Origin: an uncultured Propionibacteriaceae bacterium
Lineage (GTDB): Bacteria; Actinomycetota; Actinomycetes; Propionibacteriales; Propionibacteriaceae
DNA: 6,196 nucleotides
Direction: 5' to 3'
Assembly: GCA_945875065.1 (NCBI GenBank)
Contig: CAMCJC010000166.1
Location: 1 to 6,196 of the forward strand
This document shows, one piece after another, positions 1 to 5,409 of this stretch; the first letter of the stretch is position 1, and every line of letters begins with the position of its first letter. The notes below the pieces were generated by a model that ran no database searches, was not told the origin of the DNA, and saw only the letters and a list, made by a program, of their open reading frames with translations. The position numbers were made by a program, and so were the translations under genes.

Positions 1-122
1 GGGTAGGGATTCGGGCGCACAGCGCCATCCAGATCCTGAGAGCCGCCGACGTCGACGCCACCAACCTCGACGGCGGGTGGCGCACCTGGCAGACCATTAC
101 CCGCATTCAGGAGGGCAAGTGA
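1..122 (+). CDS. C-terminal end of a rhodanese-domain protein, probably a CoA-disulfide-reductase-like FAD oxidoreductase (5' end outside window)
   Basis: The reading frame with codons starting at base 3 is open from the window edge to TGA at 120-122. It gives about 39 residues with the pattern VGIRAHSAIQIL, then a NLDGGWRTW segment. This fits the end of a rhodanese (sulfurtransferase) domain: the VGxR loop just after the active-site cysteine, the following helix, and the final strand with the GG-W turn. A very similar tail ends CoA-disulfide reductases and NADH oxidases that carry a C-terminal rhodanese domain, so the full protein may be such a flavoprotein that reduces disulfides or persulfides. 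The catalytic cysteine and any FAD/NAD domain lie upstream of the window, so a stand-alone rhodanese is also possible. Its stop overlaps the next gene's start (GTGA), which implies one operon with translational coupling. Confidence 0.65.
   Translation, partial: VGIRAHSAIQILRAADVDATNLDGGWRTWQTITRIQEGK
109..115 (+). promoter_or_regulatory. Strong Shine-Dalgarno site that fixes the start of the CsoR-family gene
   Basis: AGGAGGG lies inside the last codons of the rhodanese gene, with three bases (CAA) between it and GTG at 119. It is the best ribosome binding site in the left half of the window. It favours GTG 119 over the in-frame GTG at 77, which would add 14 residues unlike the family N-terminus. 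Confidence 0.8.
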
Positions 123-382
123 GACTCGACCCCAACGAGATGGGGCCCGCGCTGATCCGTCTCAGGCGCGCCAGTGGCCAGCTGACGGCGGTGATCCGGA
201 TGCTGGAGGAAGGCCGCGAGTGCGAGGAAGTCGTCACGCAACTCGCGGCGGTCGCCAAAGCCATCGACCGGGCGGGATACAAGATCATCGCTCAAGGCAT
301 GCGGGCGTGTCTGCTCGAAGATCCGACCGGGCAGTCGGTCGACACCGAGAAGCTCGAGAAGCTCTTCTTGTCGCTGTCCTGA
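119..382 (+). CDS. CsoR/DUF156-family transcriptional repressor, probably CstR-like persulfide sensor
   Basis: The 87-residue protein is an all-helical DUF156 (CsoR/RcnR/FrmR/CstR) repressor, normally a tetramer that binds operator DNA and lets go when its cysteines are modified or bind metal. The family pattern runs from RLRRASGQL (about residues 14-22) through RMLEEGRECEEVVTQLAAV to MRACL. Cys35 and Cys64 are kept, 29 residues apart, the same spacing as Cys31 and Cys60 of staphylococcal CstR. The histidine that completes the copper site in CsoR (pattern HxxxC) is Gly60 here, so a copper site of the usual type is unlikely. The gene overlaps by GTGA a rhodanese-domain gene, which supports control of a sulfane-sulfur or persulfide operon, possibly its own. 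The tail contains a perfect tandem 9-base repeat at 347-364 encoding EKLEKL. Family membership is firm; persulfide as the signal is inferred. Confidence 0.88.
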   Translation: MRLDPNEMGPALIRLRRASGQLTAVIRMLEEGRECEEVVTQLAAVAKAIDRAGYKIIAQGMRACLLEDPTGQSVDTEKLEKLFLSLS

Positions 383-385
383 ACC

Positions 386-1651
386 CTAGAAATGGACCAG
401 GTTGGCGGGCGCGTCGACGGTGGCGAACAGGTGGCTGAACCCGGCCACTTGATCGCCGTGGACGATGCCCGCCTTGGCCAGTTCCAAGGCCGTAACGTCG
501 CCGTGCCACAGGCGGGCCAGCGTGTCGACGCCGAGCATGACGCCGGGGGAGCGGTCGCTGGGGACCGCCTTGGCGTCGCCATCTGAGGCCGAGATCTCCC
601 AGATACCGTCGCAGAAGCCCATCGGGTCGACGACCTTGACCACTGCGGCACCGTCAAAGTCGAAACGGCGCTGCGAGACTGCCTTCGGCAGATCGAGGAT
701 GCGCAGCCACACGCCGTCTTGGGTACCCTTGCGGGAAACGGCCCGGCTGTCGACCAGCGAGTTTGGCAATGGATTGCCAAGCGGGACGTCGCGGGCATTG
801 AGTTGTCGGATCAGGTCGAAACTGGCCAGCCCCTGCCACAGAGCGCGTTCCACGGAAAGGGTCGTGGCACAAACAGCGAGAGCCGCGGTGGGATTGGGAT
901 CCTCCTCAGGCCAACCACCGTGACGGAAGATGGCGAAGCCGTCGGCACGGCTAGCATCGTCAAAGTGCACCAGGTACCGAAGACGACGGTCGGGGCCACC
1001 CTCGTCCTGACGCCAACGGCCCGACGCGGCCGTGGCGTGCATGGCTTGAGGAGTGTAGGCGCCACGATGCATCGCTACGTAGTCTCCCAGGATGCGTTCG
1101 AATATGGGCAAGGCGGTTTCCGGGGTAAGGATCTCCAAAGAGCCTGCCGCCACCTCGACGTCAGGGCGCATTTGGAACCTGCGCACGTCGATTTCCCACG
1201 ACTCGTAGCGGTTAGCGATGCCGAACCCAAAGCGCCCGTAGATCGTCGCCTCGCTGGCCGTGAGGACTGCTAAGGCGTGTCCCTTGGAGCGGCCCGCCTC
1301 AAGGTGGTGTTCCATCATGGCTCGCGCGAGGCCACGCCTGCGGTGCGTGGACCGAACGGCGACGAGGTTGATGACCATGGCCGGGACCGGGCCCTTGCCG
1401 CAGTTAACGCTGATGTCTGCCCACGCGAACCCAGCGATCGGCTGGCGGCCGTCCAGCCCGGGACCTTCGGCGGTGACCATGCCAAGCGTCGCGGAGTCGG
1501 CGCGAGCATGCTCGCGGAAGAACTCAAGACCCTCATCGGTGGCACGACTTTCGAGGAACGCATTCGAGAACACGTCGACGTAGGCCGCCCAGCGCAGATC
1601 ATCGTCGGGGGTCTCGAGAGGCAGGTTCTCGAGGCGATAGGGCTCAATCAC
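386..1651 (-). CDS. Eis-type GNAT N-acetyltransferase
   Basis: The 421-residue protein matches the Eis family (about 400 residues in Mycobacterium tuberculosis): two GNAT-like domains followed by a sterol-carrier-like C-terminal domain. The acetyl-CoA pyrophosphate loop is seen as VAVRSTHRRRGLARAMM (about 97-113). It is followed by ASEATIYGRFGFG (about 132-144), whose Tyr138 corresponds to the catalytic Tyr126 of Eis. A WLRILDLP segment matches the family's WLRI motif in the C-terminal half. The chain ends in Phe, as in Eis, where the terminal carboxylate acts as general base. Members acetylate amines on aminoglycosides, lysines or polyamines; the substrate here is unknown. The GTG at 1651 is the only usual start before an in-frame stop (TAA at about 1712-1714), but its ribosome site is weak (AAGGA almost against the start). 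It converges on the CsoR-family gene with 3 bases between the stops. Confidence 0.88.
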   Translation of the reverse strand: MIEPYRLENLPLETPDDDLRWAAYVDVFSNAFLESRATDEGLEFFREHARADSATLGMVTAEGPGLDGRQPIAGFAWADISVNCGKGPVPAMVINLVAVRSTHRRRGLARAMMEHHLEAGRSKGHALAVLTASEATIYGRFGFGIANRYESWEIDVRRFQMRPDVEVAAGSLEILTPETALPIFERILGDYVAMHRGAYTPQAMHATAASGRWRQDEGGPDRRLRYLVHFDDASRADGFAIFRHGGWPEEDPNPTAALAVCATTLSVERALWQGLASFDLIRQLNARDVPLGNPLPNSLVDSRAVSRKGTQDGVWLRILDLPKAVSQRRFDFDGAAVVKVVDPMGFCDGIWEISASDGDAKAVPSDRSPGVMLGVDTLARLWHGDVTALELAKAGIVHGDQVAGFSHLFATVDAPANLVHF

Positions 1652-1764
1652 GTCCTTGAGCTTACCGAACCCCTTCTCAAACCCCTGTCCAAAAATGTCC
1701 GATAAGCTACATTATGTCATTTTTATAGATCTGATTGCCTTCCCCCAACTCGTAGCGAGCGACT
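1652..1764 (-). promoter_or_regulatory. AT-rich promoter region of the Eis-type gene
   Basis: This 113-bp spacer between the yggS stop and the Eis-type start is clearly more AT-rich than the rest of the window. On the minus strand it contains CATAAT (complement of 1711-1716) and TATAAA (complement of 1722-1727), either of which could be a -10 box. TTGGGG (complement of 1743-1748) lies 15 bases upstream of TATAAA and could be a -35. No -35 fits CATAAT well. If CATAAT is used, the leader would be about 50 bases. This suggests that the Eis-type gene has its own promoter and does not depend only on read-through from yggS. Confidence 0.45.
1691..1724. repeat. AT-rich inverted repeat, possible operator
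   Basis: AAAAATG at 1691-1697 pairs with CATTTTT at 1718-1724. Inside the loop, ATAA (1702-1705) faces TTAT (1712-1715). The dyad covers the CATAAT box and the expected start of transcription of the Eis-type gene, a position suited to a repressor. A stem of seven mostly A-T pairs with a 20-base loop is too weak for a convincing terminator. No known regulator binding site was recognised. Confidence 0.4.
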
Positions 1765-2496
1765 TCACTGGAACAGTCCTGGCCACCATGTCTCCGGGCT
1801 GTCCCCTGAGCCGCGACTGCCGAAGATGGCCGTGCCGACGCGCACGCAGGTCGAGCCGTGCTCGATAGCGAGTTCGAAGTCTCCTGACATGCCCATGGAC
1901 AGCTCGTTCCACGGCTCGCCGGTGGCGTCCCGCAGCTCACGCTGCACCTGAAGCATCCTCTCGAAGCACTTGGCGATCCGCGCCTGATCGTCGGTGAATA
2001 GTGCCAGCGTCATCAAACCGCGAACCTCAAGCGCGTCGAAGGCTCGCAGTTGCTCGGCGAATCCCACGACCTCTTCTGGCGGCAGCCCGAACTTTTGGTC
2101 CTCGTTCGAGCTGTTGACTTGCACGAGCACCTCGAGCCGTCGCCCCTCGGCATGCAGCCGCTTGTCCAGCTCGGCCGCGAGGCGCAGCGAGTCGAGGGCC
2201 TGAAACTCGGTCGCGAAGCGAGCCACGTGTTTGGCCTTGTTGGTTTGCAAGTGCCCGATGACCGCCCACTCGAGGTCGGCATGCCCGCTAAGTGCCTTCC
2301 ACTTGACCTGCGCCTCCTGCACTTTGTTCTCGCCGAACCGCCGATACCCGGCGGCGTGCGCCTCGAGGACCGCGGCGGGCGGCTTGGTCTTCGAGACCGG
2401 CAGCAACCGAATCTCGGCGGGCTCCCGGTCGACGCGACGCGCTGCGGCGGTGATGCGGTCCTCGACGACCTTCAGGTTGGCGGCAATATCGGTCAC
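1765..2496 (-). CDS. yggS: YggS/PLPBP-family pyridoxal-phosphate-binding protein
   Basis: The 243-residue protein belongs to the YggS/PROSC/YBL036C family: single-domain, alanine-racemase-fold proteins that bind PLP without known enzymatic activity and help keep vitamin B6 and amino-acid pools in balance in the cytoplasm. Family signatures run in order: LLPVSKTKP with the PLP lysine at Lys36 (the same number as in E. coli YggS), FGENKVQEAQVK, VIGHLQTNKAKH, VQVNSSNEDQKFG, RGLMTL, and LSMGMSGDFELAIEHGSTCVRVGTAIFG near the C-terminus, which holds the phosphate-binding loop. GTG 2494-2496 is chosen because VTDIAANL matches the usual N-terminus. The frame stays open upstream to about 2625, but those residues are unrelated and overlap the divergent gene. 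A short WWPGLFQ tail follows the conserved core. There is no Shine-Dalgarno sequence, and the gene looks leaderless. Confidence 0.93.
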   Translation of the reverse strand: MTDIAANLKVVEDRITAAARRVDREPAEIRLLPVSKTKPPAAVLEAHAAGYRRFGENKVQEAQVKWKALSGHADLEWAVIGHLQTNKAKHVARFATEFQALDSLRLAAELDKRLHAEGRRLEVLVQVNSSNEDQKFGLPPEEVVGFAEQLRAFDALEVRGLMTLALFTDDQARIAKCFERMLQVQRELRDATGEPWNELSMGMSGDFELAIEHGSTCVRVGTAIFGSRGSGDSPETWWPGLFQ

Positions 2497-2547
2497 GGGG
2501 TTCAGCTTAGTGAGATTCCCCGCCCTCAATCCGTCTACCATTCCCGG
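2497..2547. promoter_or_regulatory. Divergent promoter region for two probably leaderless genes
   Basis: Both start codons flank this 51-bp spacer and neither has a Shine-Dalgarno sequence. On the plus strand, TACCAT (2536-2541) ends six bases before ATG 2548. On the minus strand, TAAGCT (complement of 2504-2509) ends seven bases before GTG 2496. Both fit the actinobacterial TAnnnT -10 element at the distance that puts transcription start on the first base of the start codon. No good -35 box is seen on either strand; TTGAGG on the minus strand is only 14 bases from its -10. Confidence 0.5.
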
Positions 2548-3918
2548 ATGCACAGCTTCCGGATCGCGCGGGCCCAGCTGGGCTCCCGGCTCGTCGACGT
2601 GACCATCGTCGGCGAGACAATCCACTCCGTCGAGGCCACCTGCGGGCCCGGCGGGGACTTCGACGCCGATGGCGCCTCCCTAGTGCCCGGGCTCTGGGAC
2701 CACCACGTTCACTTCGGCACCCACGCCCTCATCGGGCAGTGTGTTCGACTCCCCTTCGACGCCGACTTGGCCGCGACGACCGACGCGGTCCGCGGGCGGT
2801 TGCGTCGCGGGGCCCCGATGATCGGGTTCGGGTTTCGCTCCGCGACCTGGCGTACACCGCCTACTGCGGCGGATCTCGACGCAGTCACCGAGTCTCCCGT
2901 CGCCCTGATATCCCAAGACCTGCACAGTCTGTGGTGCAACACGGCGGGCCTAGCTCTCGTCGGAGCGCCCAGGCATCCAACCGGGTTTCTCGTCGAGGAT
3001 GAGGCCTTCGACGGCATCCGGCACCTGATGAGTACGCAACCCGCGTTGGTCGACGAGGCGGTCGAGGCCGCGGAAGCCGAGGCTGCGTCGCTTGGGGTCG
3101 TCGGGATCGTCGACATGGAGATGGACTGGGCCATCACAGCCTGGCAGCGGCGCGCGGCGACGCGATCCCTGCGCCTACGTGTCGAGGCCGCCACTTATCC
3201 TGAACGCCTTGACGATCTGCTCGCCCTCGGCGCCGAGCATGGGGACCTTCTCGCCCCGAACCTCACCGTGGGTGCGCTGAAGATCATCGCCGACGGATCG
3301 CTTGGCAGCCGGACCGCTCACTGCGTCGACCCCTACCCCACTCCCCTGCCCAACCTGCCGCACGGCCGGGCCAACTACGCCCCCGCAGAGCTACGGGATC
3401 TGCTGTCCCGCGCGCATGCCGCCGGCCTCCAGGCGGCGGTGCACGCAATCGGCGACGCCGCCTGCACACGCGTCCTGGATGCGTTCGAGGCGACTAAGTG
3501 CCCCGGATCAATCGAACATGCGCAGTGTGTCCAACCCACCGATTTGCCCCGCTTCGCGCGCCTGGGCCTGGTCGCGAGCCTGCAGCCGGTTCACCAGGTC
3601 GACGACGCTGCGATTCTGTCTGAGCTGTGGCCCACCGCGACAGCCCGCGCCTATCCGATGCGTGACCTACTGCGCTTCGGCACCCGCCTAGTCCTCGGCT
3701 CCGATGCGCCCGTGGCCCCACTCAACCCCTGGCAAGCCATCGAAGCCGCAACCAGCAGGGCGTTTTGCCCCGAGCAGGCGTTGACGTTCGATGAGGCTGT
3801 CGCCGCATCGACCCGGACGCTCATCGCGCCGGGGAAGCCCGCCGACCTAGTGGTTTTCGATGCACCGGGGCAAGCGTTACTCACCATGAACGGCGGCGTC
3901 GTCACCCACCTGGCGTGA
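2548..3918 (+). CDS. YtcJ-like metal-dependent amidohydrolase
   Basis: The 456-residue protein is of the amidohydrolase_3 type (YtcJ / N-substituted formamide deformylase group), a TIM-barrel hydrolase with one or two metal ions, probably cytoplasmic since no signal peptide is visible. Metal-site motifs appear in order: PGLWDHHVHFG with His53 and His55 of the HxH pair; ALKIIADGSLGSRTA with Lys245; VHAIGDAA with His299; SIEHAQCV with His324; and LGSDAPVAPLNP with Asp386. The final APGKPADLVVFD belongs to the small beta domain shared with urease and dihydroorotase. At 456 residues it is shorter than many YtcJ proteins (around 530). ATG 2548 is chosen because it begins the N-terminal beta domain; the open frame extends back to 2050, but that part is antisense to yggS. 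Substrate cannot be told from sequence. It diverges from yggS and abuts yciO tail to tail. Confidence 0.88.
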   Translation: MHSFRIARAQLGSRLVDVTIVGETIHSVEATCGPGGDFDADGASLVPGLWDHHVHFGTHALIGQCVRLPFDADLAATTDAVRGRLRRGAPMIGFGFRSATWRTPPTAADLDAVTESPVALISQDLHSLWCNTAGLALVGAPRHPTGFLVEDEAFDGIRHLMSTQPALVDEAVEAAEAEAASLGVVGIVDMEMDWAITAWQRRAATRSLRLRVEAATYPERLDDLLALGAEHGDLLAPNLTVGALKIIADGSLGSRTAHCVDPYPTPLPNLPHGRANYAPAELRDLLSRAHAAGLQAAVHAIGDAACTRVLDAFEATKCPGSIEHAQCVQPTDLPRFARLGLVASLQPVHQVDDAAILSELWPTATARAYPMRDLLRFGTRLVLGSDAPVAPLNPWQAIEAATSRAFCPEQALTFDEAVAASTRTLIAPGKPADLVVFDAPGQALLTMNGGVVTHLA

Positions 3919-3921
3919 TCA
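3916..3921. other. Back-to-back stop codons of convergent genes (TGATCA)
   Basis: TGA at 3916-3918 ends the amidohydrolase on the plus strand. TCA at 3919-3921 is the complement of the yciO stop. The two meet with no base between them and form the palindrome TGATCA. There is no room for an intergenic terminator, so transcripts from at least one side must end inside the opposing gene. Confidence 0.9.
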
Positions 3922-4539
3922 CTCAAACGGTGTCGGGTCGCCCGCGCCGACCCTAAGCACCTCGGGCTCGTCGCCGCTCAGGTCGACCACGGTCGTCGGT
4001 TCCTTCCCGCAGTCCCCGGAGTCCAGCACCCCGTCCACCTCGTGGTCCAGGAGTTCCTTGATCTCCCAGCCATCTACGAGCGGATCCTCGTGGTCGGGCA
4101 AGAGCAGCGTCGACGAGACCAGCGGCGCTCCCAACATCTCCAGCAGCGCCAGTGCCGTGCGGTGCTGTGGAACCCGAACCCCGACTGTCCGCTTCTTCGG
4201 GTGCTGCATCATCTTCGGCACCTCGCGCGTTGCCTTCAGGATGAACGTGTAGGGCCCGGGCGTCGCGGCCTTGACCGCTCGAAAGACCCAATTGTCCATC
4301 TCGACGTAGGAGCCGAGCTGCGCGAACTCTGAGGTCACCAGCGTAAAGTGGTGCCGCTCCCCCAAATGTCTAATGCGACGGATTCGCTCCAACGCCTCCG
4401 AGTTACCGAGCATGCAGCCAAGCGCGTAACACGAGTCAGTCGGGTAGGCGATCAGCCCGCCATCCTGAAGGATACTGGTGACCTGCGTGAGCGCTCTCGG
4501 CTGCGGGTTGACAGGATGAACGTCGTAGTACTGACCCAT
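3919..4539 (-). CDS. yciO: YciO-type member of the Sua5/YrdC family
   Basis: The 206-residue protein, the same length as E. coli YciO as I recall it, has the YrdC fold used by L-threonylcarbamoyladenylate synthases (TsaC/Sua5) that start t6A37 tRNA modification. YciO-specific features are seen: the N-terminus QYYDVHPVNPQ, GGLIAYPTDSCYALGC (about 27-42), TPGPYTFILKATREVPK, KKRTVGVRVPQH, and a C-terminal TTVVDLSGDEPEVLRVGAGDPTPF. The SxN motif of true TsaC/Sua5 is replaced by SSTLLLP, as in YciO (STSLMLP), and KxR is RxR. It is therefore probably not the main TsaC, and its exact reaction is unsettled. ATG 4539 has AGGG seven bases upstream. It lies 17 bp after the second TadE-like gene and so ends that operon. 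Confidence 0.9.
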   Translation of the reverse strand: MGQYYDVHPVNPQPRALTQVTSILQDGGLIAYPTDSCYALGCMLGNSEALERIRRIRHLGERHHFTLVTSEFAQLGSYVEMDNWVFRAVKAATPGPYTFILKATREVPKMMQHPKKRTVGVRVPQHRTALALLEMLGAPLVSSTLLLPDHEDPLVDGWEIKELLDHEVDGVLDSGDCGKEPTTVVDLSGDEPEVLRVGAGDPTPFE

Positions 4540-4556
4540 TGCAGCACCCTAGCCCT

Positions 4557-4892
4557 TCAATCGACTCGTTCGCTCGGCACTTCGGCCCTCTGTCTGACCG
4601 TCAGGTCGATGCCAGGCAGCAGTCTTAGCGCATGGCCCGAGACAATCGCGACAGTGACCTGTTCGCCGCGCTCAACATCGACCGAGACGTCCCTGAGCGC
4701 TGCCGTGTTCCCCGCCTTCTCGTACCTACCCCCGATGCTCGCCGCGTCCCAGGCCGTATTCGACGCAATCCCACGGGCTTCCGCCTCCGCCCAGAGCAAG
4801 AACGACCACTGAAGTAGGCCCAACAGCACGGTGAACGCCACCGGGAGGAGGAGCGCGACCTGCACCGAGCTGGACAGCCCTCGCTCACCCAT
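4557..4892 (-). CDS. TadE-like pseudopilin / pilus assembly membrane protein (second of pair)
   Basis: The 111-residue protein starts with ERGLSSSVQVALLLPVAFTVLLGLLQWSFLL. This short basic N-terminus and one membrane helix (about 9-33) are as in TadE/TadF minor pseudopilins of Flp/Tad type IVc pili. A helical stretch follows (AEAEARGIASNTAWDAASIGG), then a beta-rich domain outside the membrane. There are no cysteines. The pilin glutamate just after the cleavage region is Gln11 here, so processing by a prepilin peptidase is uncertain. ATG 4892 is chosen because GAGGG lies five bases upstream and the start overlaps the preceding gene's stop by 8 bases (ATGGGTGA). An upstream in-frame GTG at 4931 would add 13 residues without a clear ribosome site. 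The assignment rests on architecture and pairing and not on a unique motif. Confidence 0.72.
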   Translation of the reverse strand: MGERGLSSSVQVALLLPVAFTVLLGLLQWSFLLWAEAEARGIASNTAWDAASIGGRYEKAGNTAALRDVSVDVERGEQVTVAIVSGHALRLLPGIDLTVRQRAEVPSERVD

Positions 4893-5325
4893 CGCGCCCT
4901 CGATAGGTATCGACCGGGGACCTACCGTCACCTTTTAGTGATGCAGTCGCCGGGAAGCCAGGCAAAGAGATCGGAAATGTGGCGGCGCAAGTCACCCGCA
5001 CCGCCACGCTGGCCGTGCTGCCGGGCGGCGAAACCAGTTCGCTGGCGTCCACCGACACAGCAACGTCCCCGCAGCGAACGCGGGAGGAACCGAGCTGAAC
5101 CTTAGCCGCCTCGTATGCCGCCCGCTTCGCCTCGCCGGGGTTCCGCTCCAGCGCCGCTGCCCGTGCGGCGGCAAATGCCGCCTCGTCCACAGCCTGCTGG
5201 GCGAGGTACCGCCCGGCGAGCACGACCACAAGCCCCACGAACAGCATCGCAACGGGCAGGACGATCGCGGCCTCCAGCGCGGGCGCTAGTCCTCTTTCGT
5301 GGTGTCGGCGTTGACCATTCCACAC
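4885..5325 (-). CDS. TadE-like pseudopilin / pilus assembly membrane protein (first of pair)
   Basis: The 146-residue protein has a short basic, His-rich N-terminus and then ERGLAPALEAAIVLPVAMLFVGLVVVLAG, the TadE-like pattern of RG, a glutamate (Glu18) and one membrane helix (about 19-38). An Ala-rich helix (about 39-75) follows, and then a beta-rich outer domain with two cysteines (Cys85 and Cys113) that could form a disulfide. Glu18 is six residues after Gly12, whereas the classical pilin rule places it five after, so the cleavage site is unsure. GTG 5325 is preferred because AGGA lies eight bases upstream. TTG 5361 is in frame but would add 12 residues. It is the first gene of a three-gene operon with the second TadE-like gene (8-base overlap) and yciO. 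No tadA, tadB/C or flp gene is in the window. Confidence 0.75.
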   Translation of the reverse strand: MWNGQRRHHERGLAPALEAAIVLPVAMLFVGLVVVLAGRYLAQQAVDEAAFAAARAAALERNPGEAKRAAYEAAKVQLGSSRVRCGDVAVSVDASELVSPPGSTASVAVRVTCAATFPISLPGFPATASLKGDGRSPVDTYRGRDG

Positions 5326-5409
5326 GCTCAGGATCCTGCCACTGTCCCGGGGCTTCAGCAATGCGGCGATAGGCTGTCAGCAAACCCCAAGTTCCTGAAA
5401 GGACGTTCC
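5326..5409. promoter_or_regulatory. Divergent intergenic region, tadE-like operon and pfp
   Basis: This 84-bp spacer must carry the promoters of both divergent transcripts if none lies inside the genes. On the plus strand TAGGCT (5370-5375) could be a -10 box giving a leader of about 28 bases for pfp. On the minus strand TATCGC (complement of 5366-5371) is a weak -10 candidate. Neither has a good -35. I see no convincing operator. Confidence 0.3.
5398..5403 (+). promoter_or_regulatory. Ribosome binding site of pfp
   Basis: AAAGGA lies six bases before ATG 5410. This supports that start, which also gives the conserved N-terminus MVKKVAILTAGG. Confidence 0.75.

Noticed and set aside
77..118. 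Upstream GTG start for the CsoR-family gene
   Set aside because: The 14 extra residues do not look like the family, and AGGAGGG sits directly before GTG 119.
347..364. Perfect tandem repeat of GAGAAGCTC
   Set aside because: It is an in-frame EKLEKL duplication at the end of the CsoR-family protein, too short to treat as a repeat element.
465..1273. Long plus-strand open frames (465-923 and 719-1273) opposite the Eis-type gene
   Set aside because: They are shadows of the Eis-type gene with no recognisable motifs and no ribosome site that I could see.
1749..1759. CTCG-tag-CGAG hairpin after yggS as a terminator
   Set aside because: The stem has only four pairs and no T-tract follows on the minus strand.
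2050..2547. Open upstream extension of the amidohydrolase frame (166 extra residues)
   Set aside because: It is wholly antisense to well-conserved yggS motifs, has no domain of its own, and the amidohydrolase N-terminal beta domain begins at ATG 2548. Long antisense frames are expected in high-GC DNA.
2497..2625. N-terminal extension of YggS up to base 2625
   Set aside because: It would overlap the amidohydrolase start, and the extra residues have no likeness to YggS proteins, which begin near VTDIAANL.
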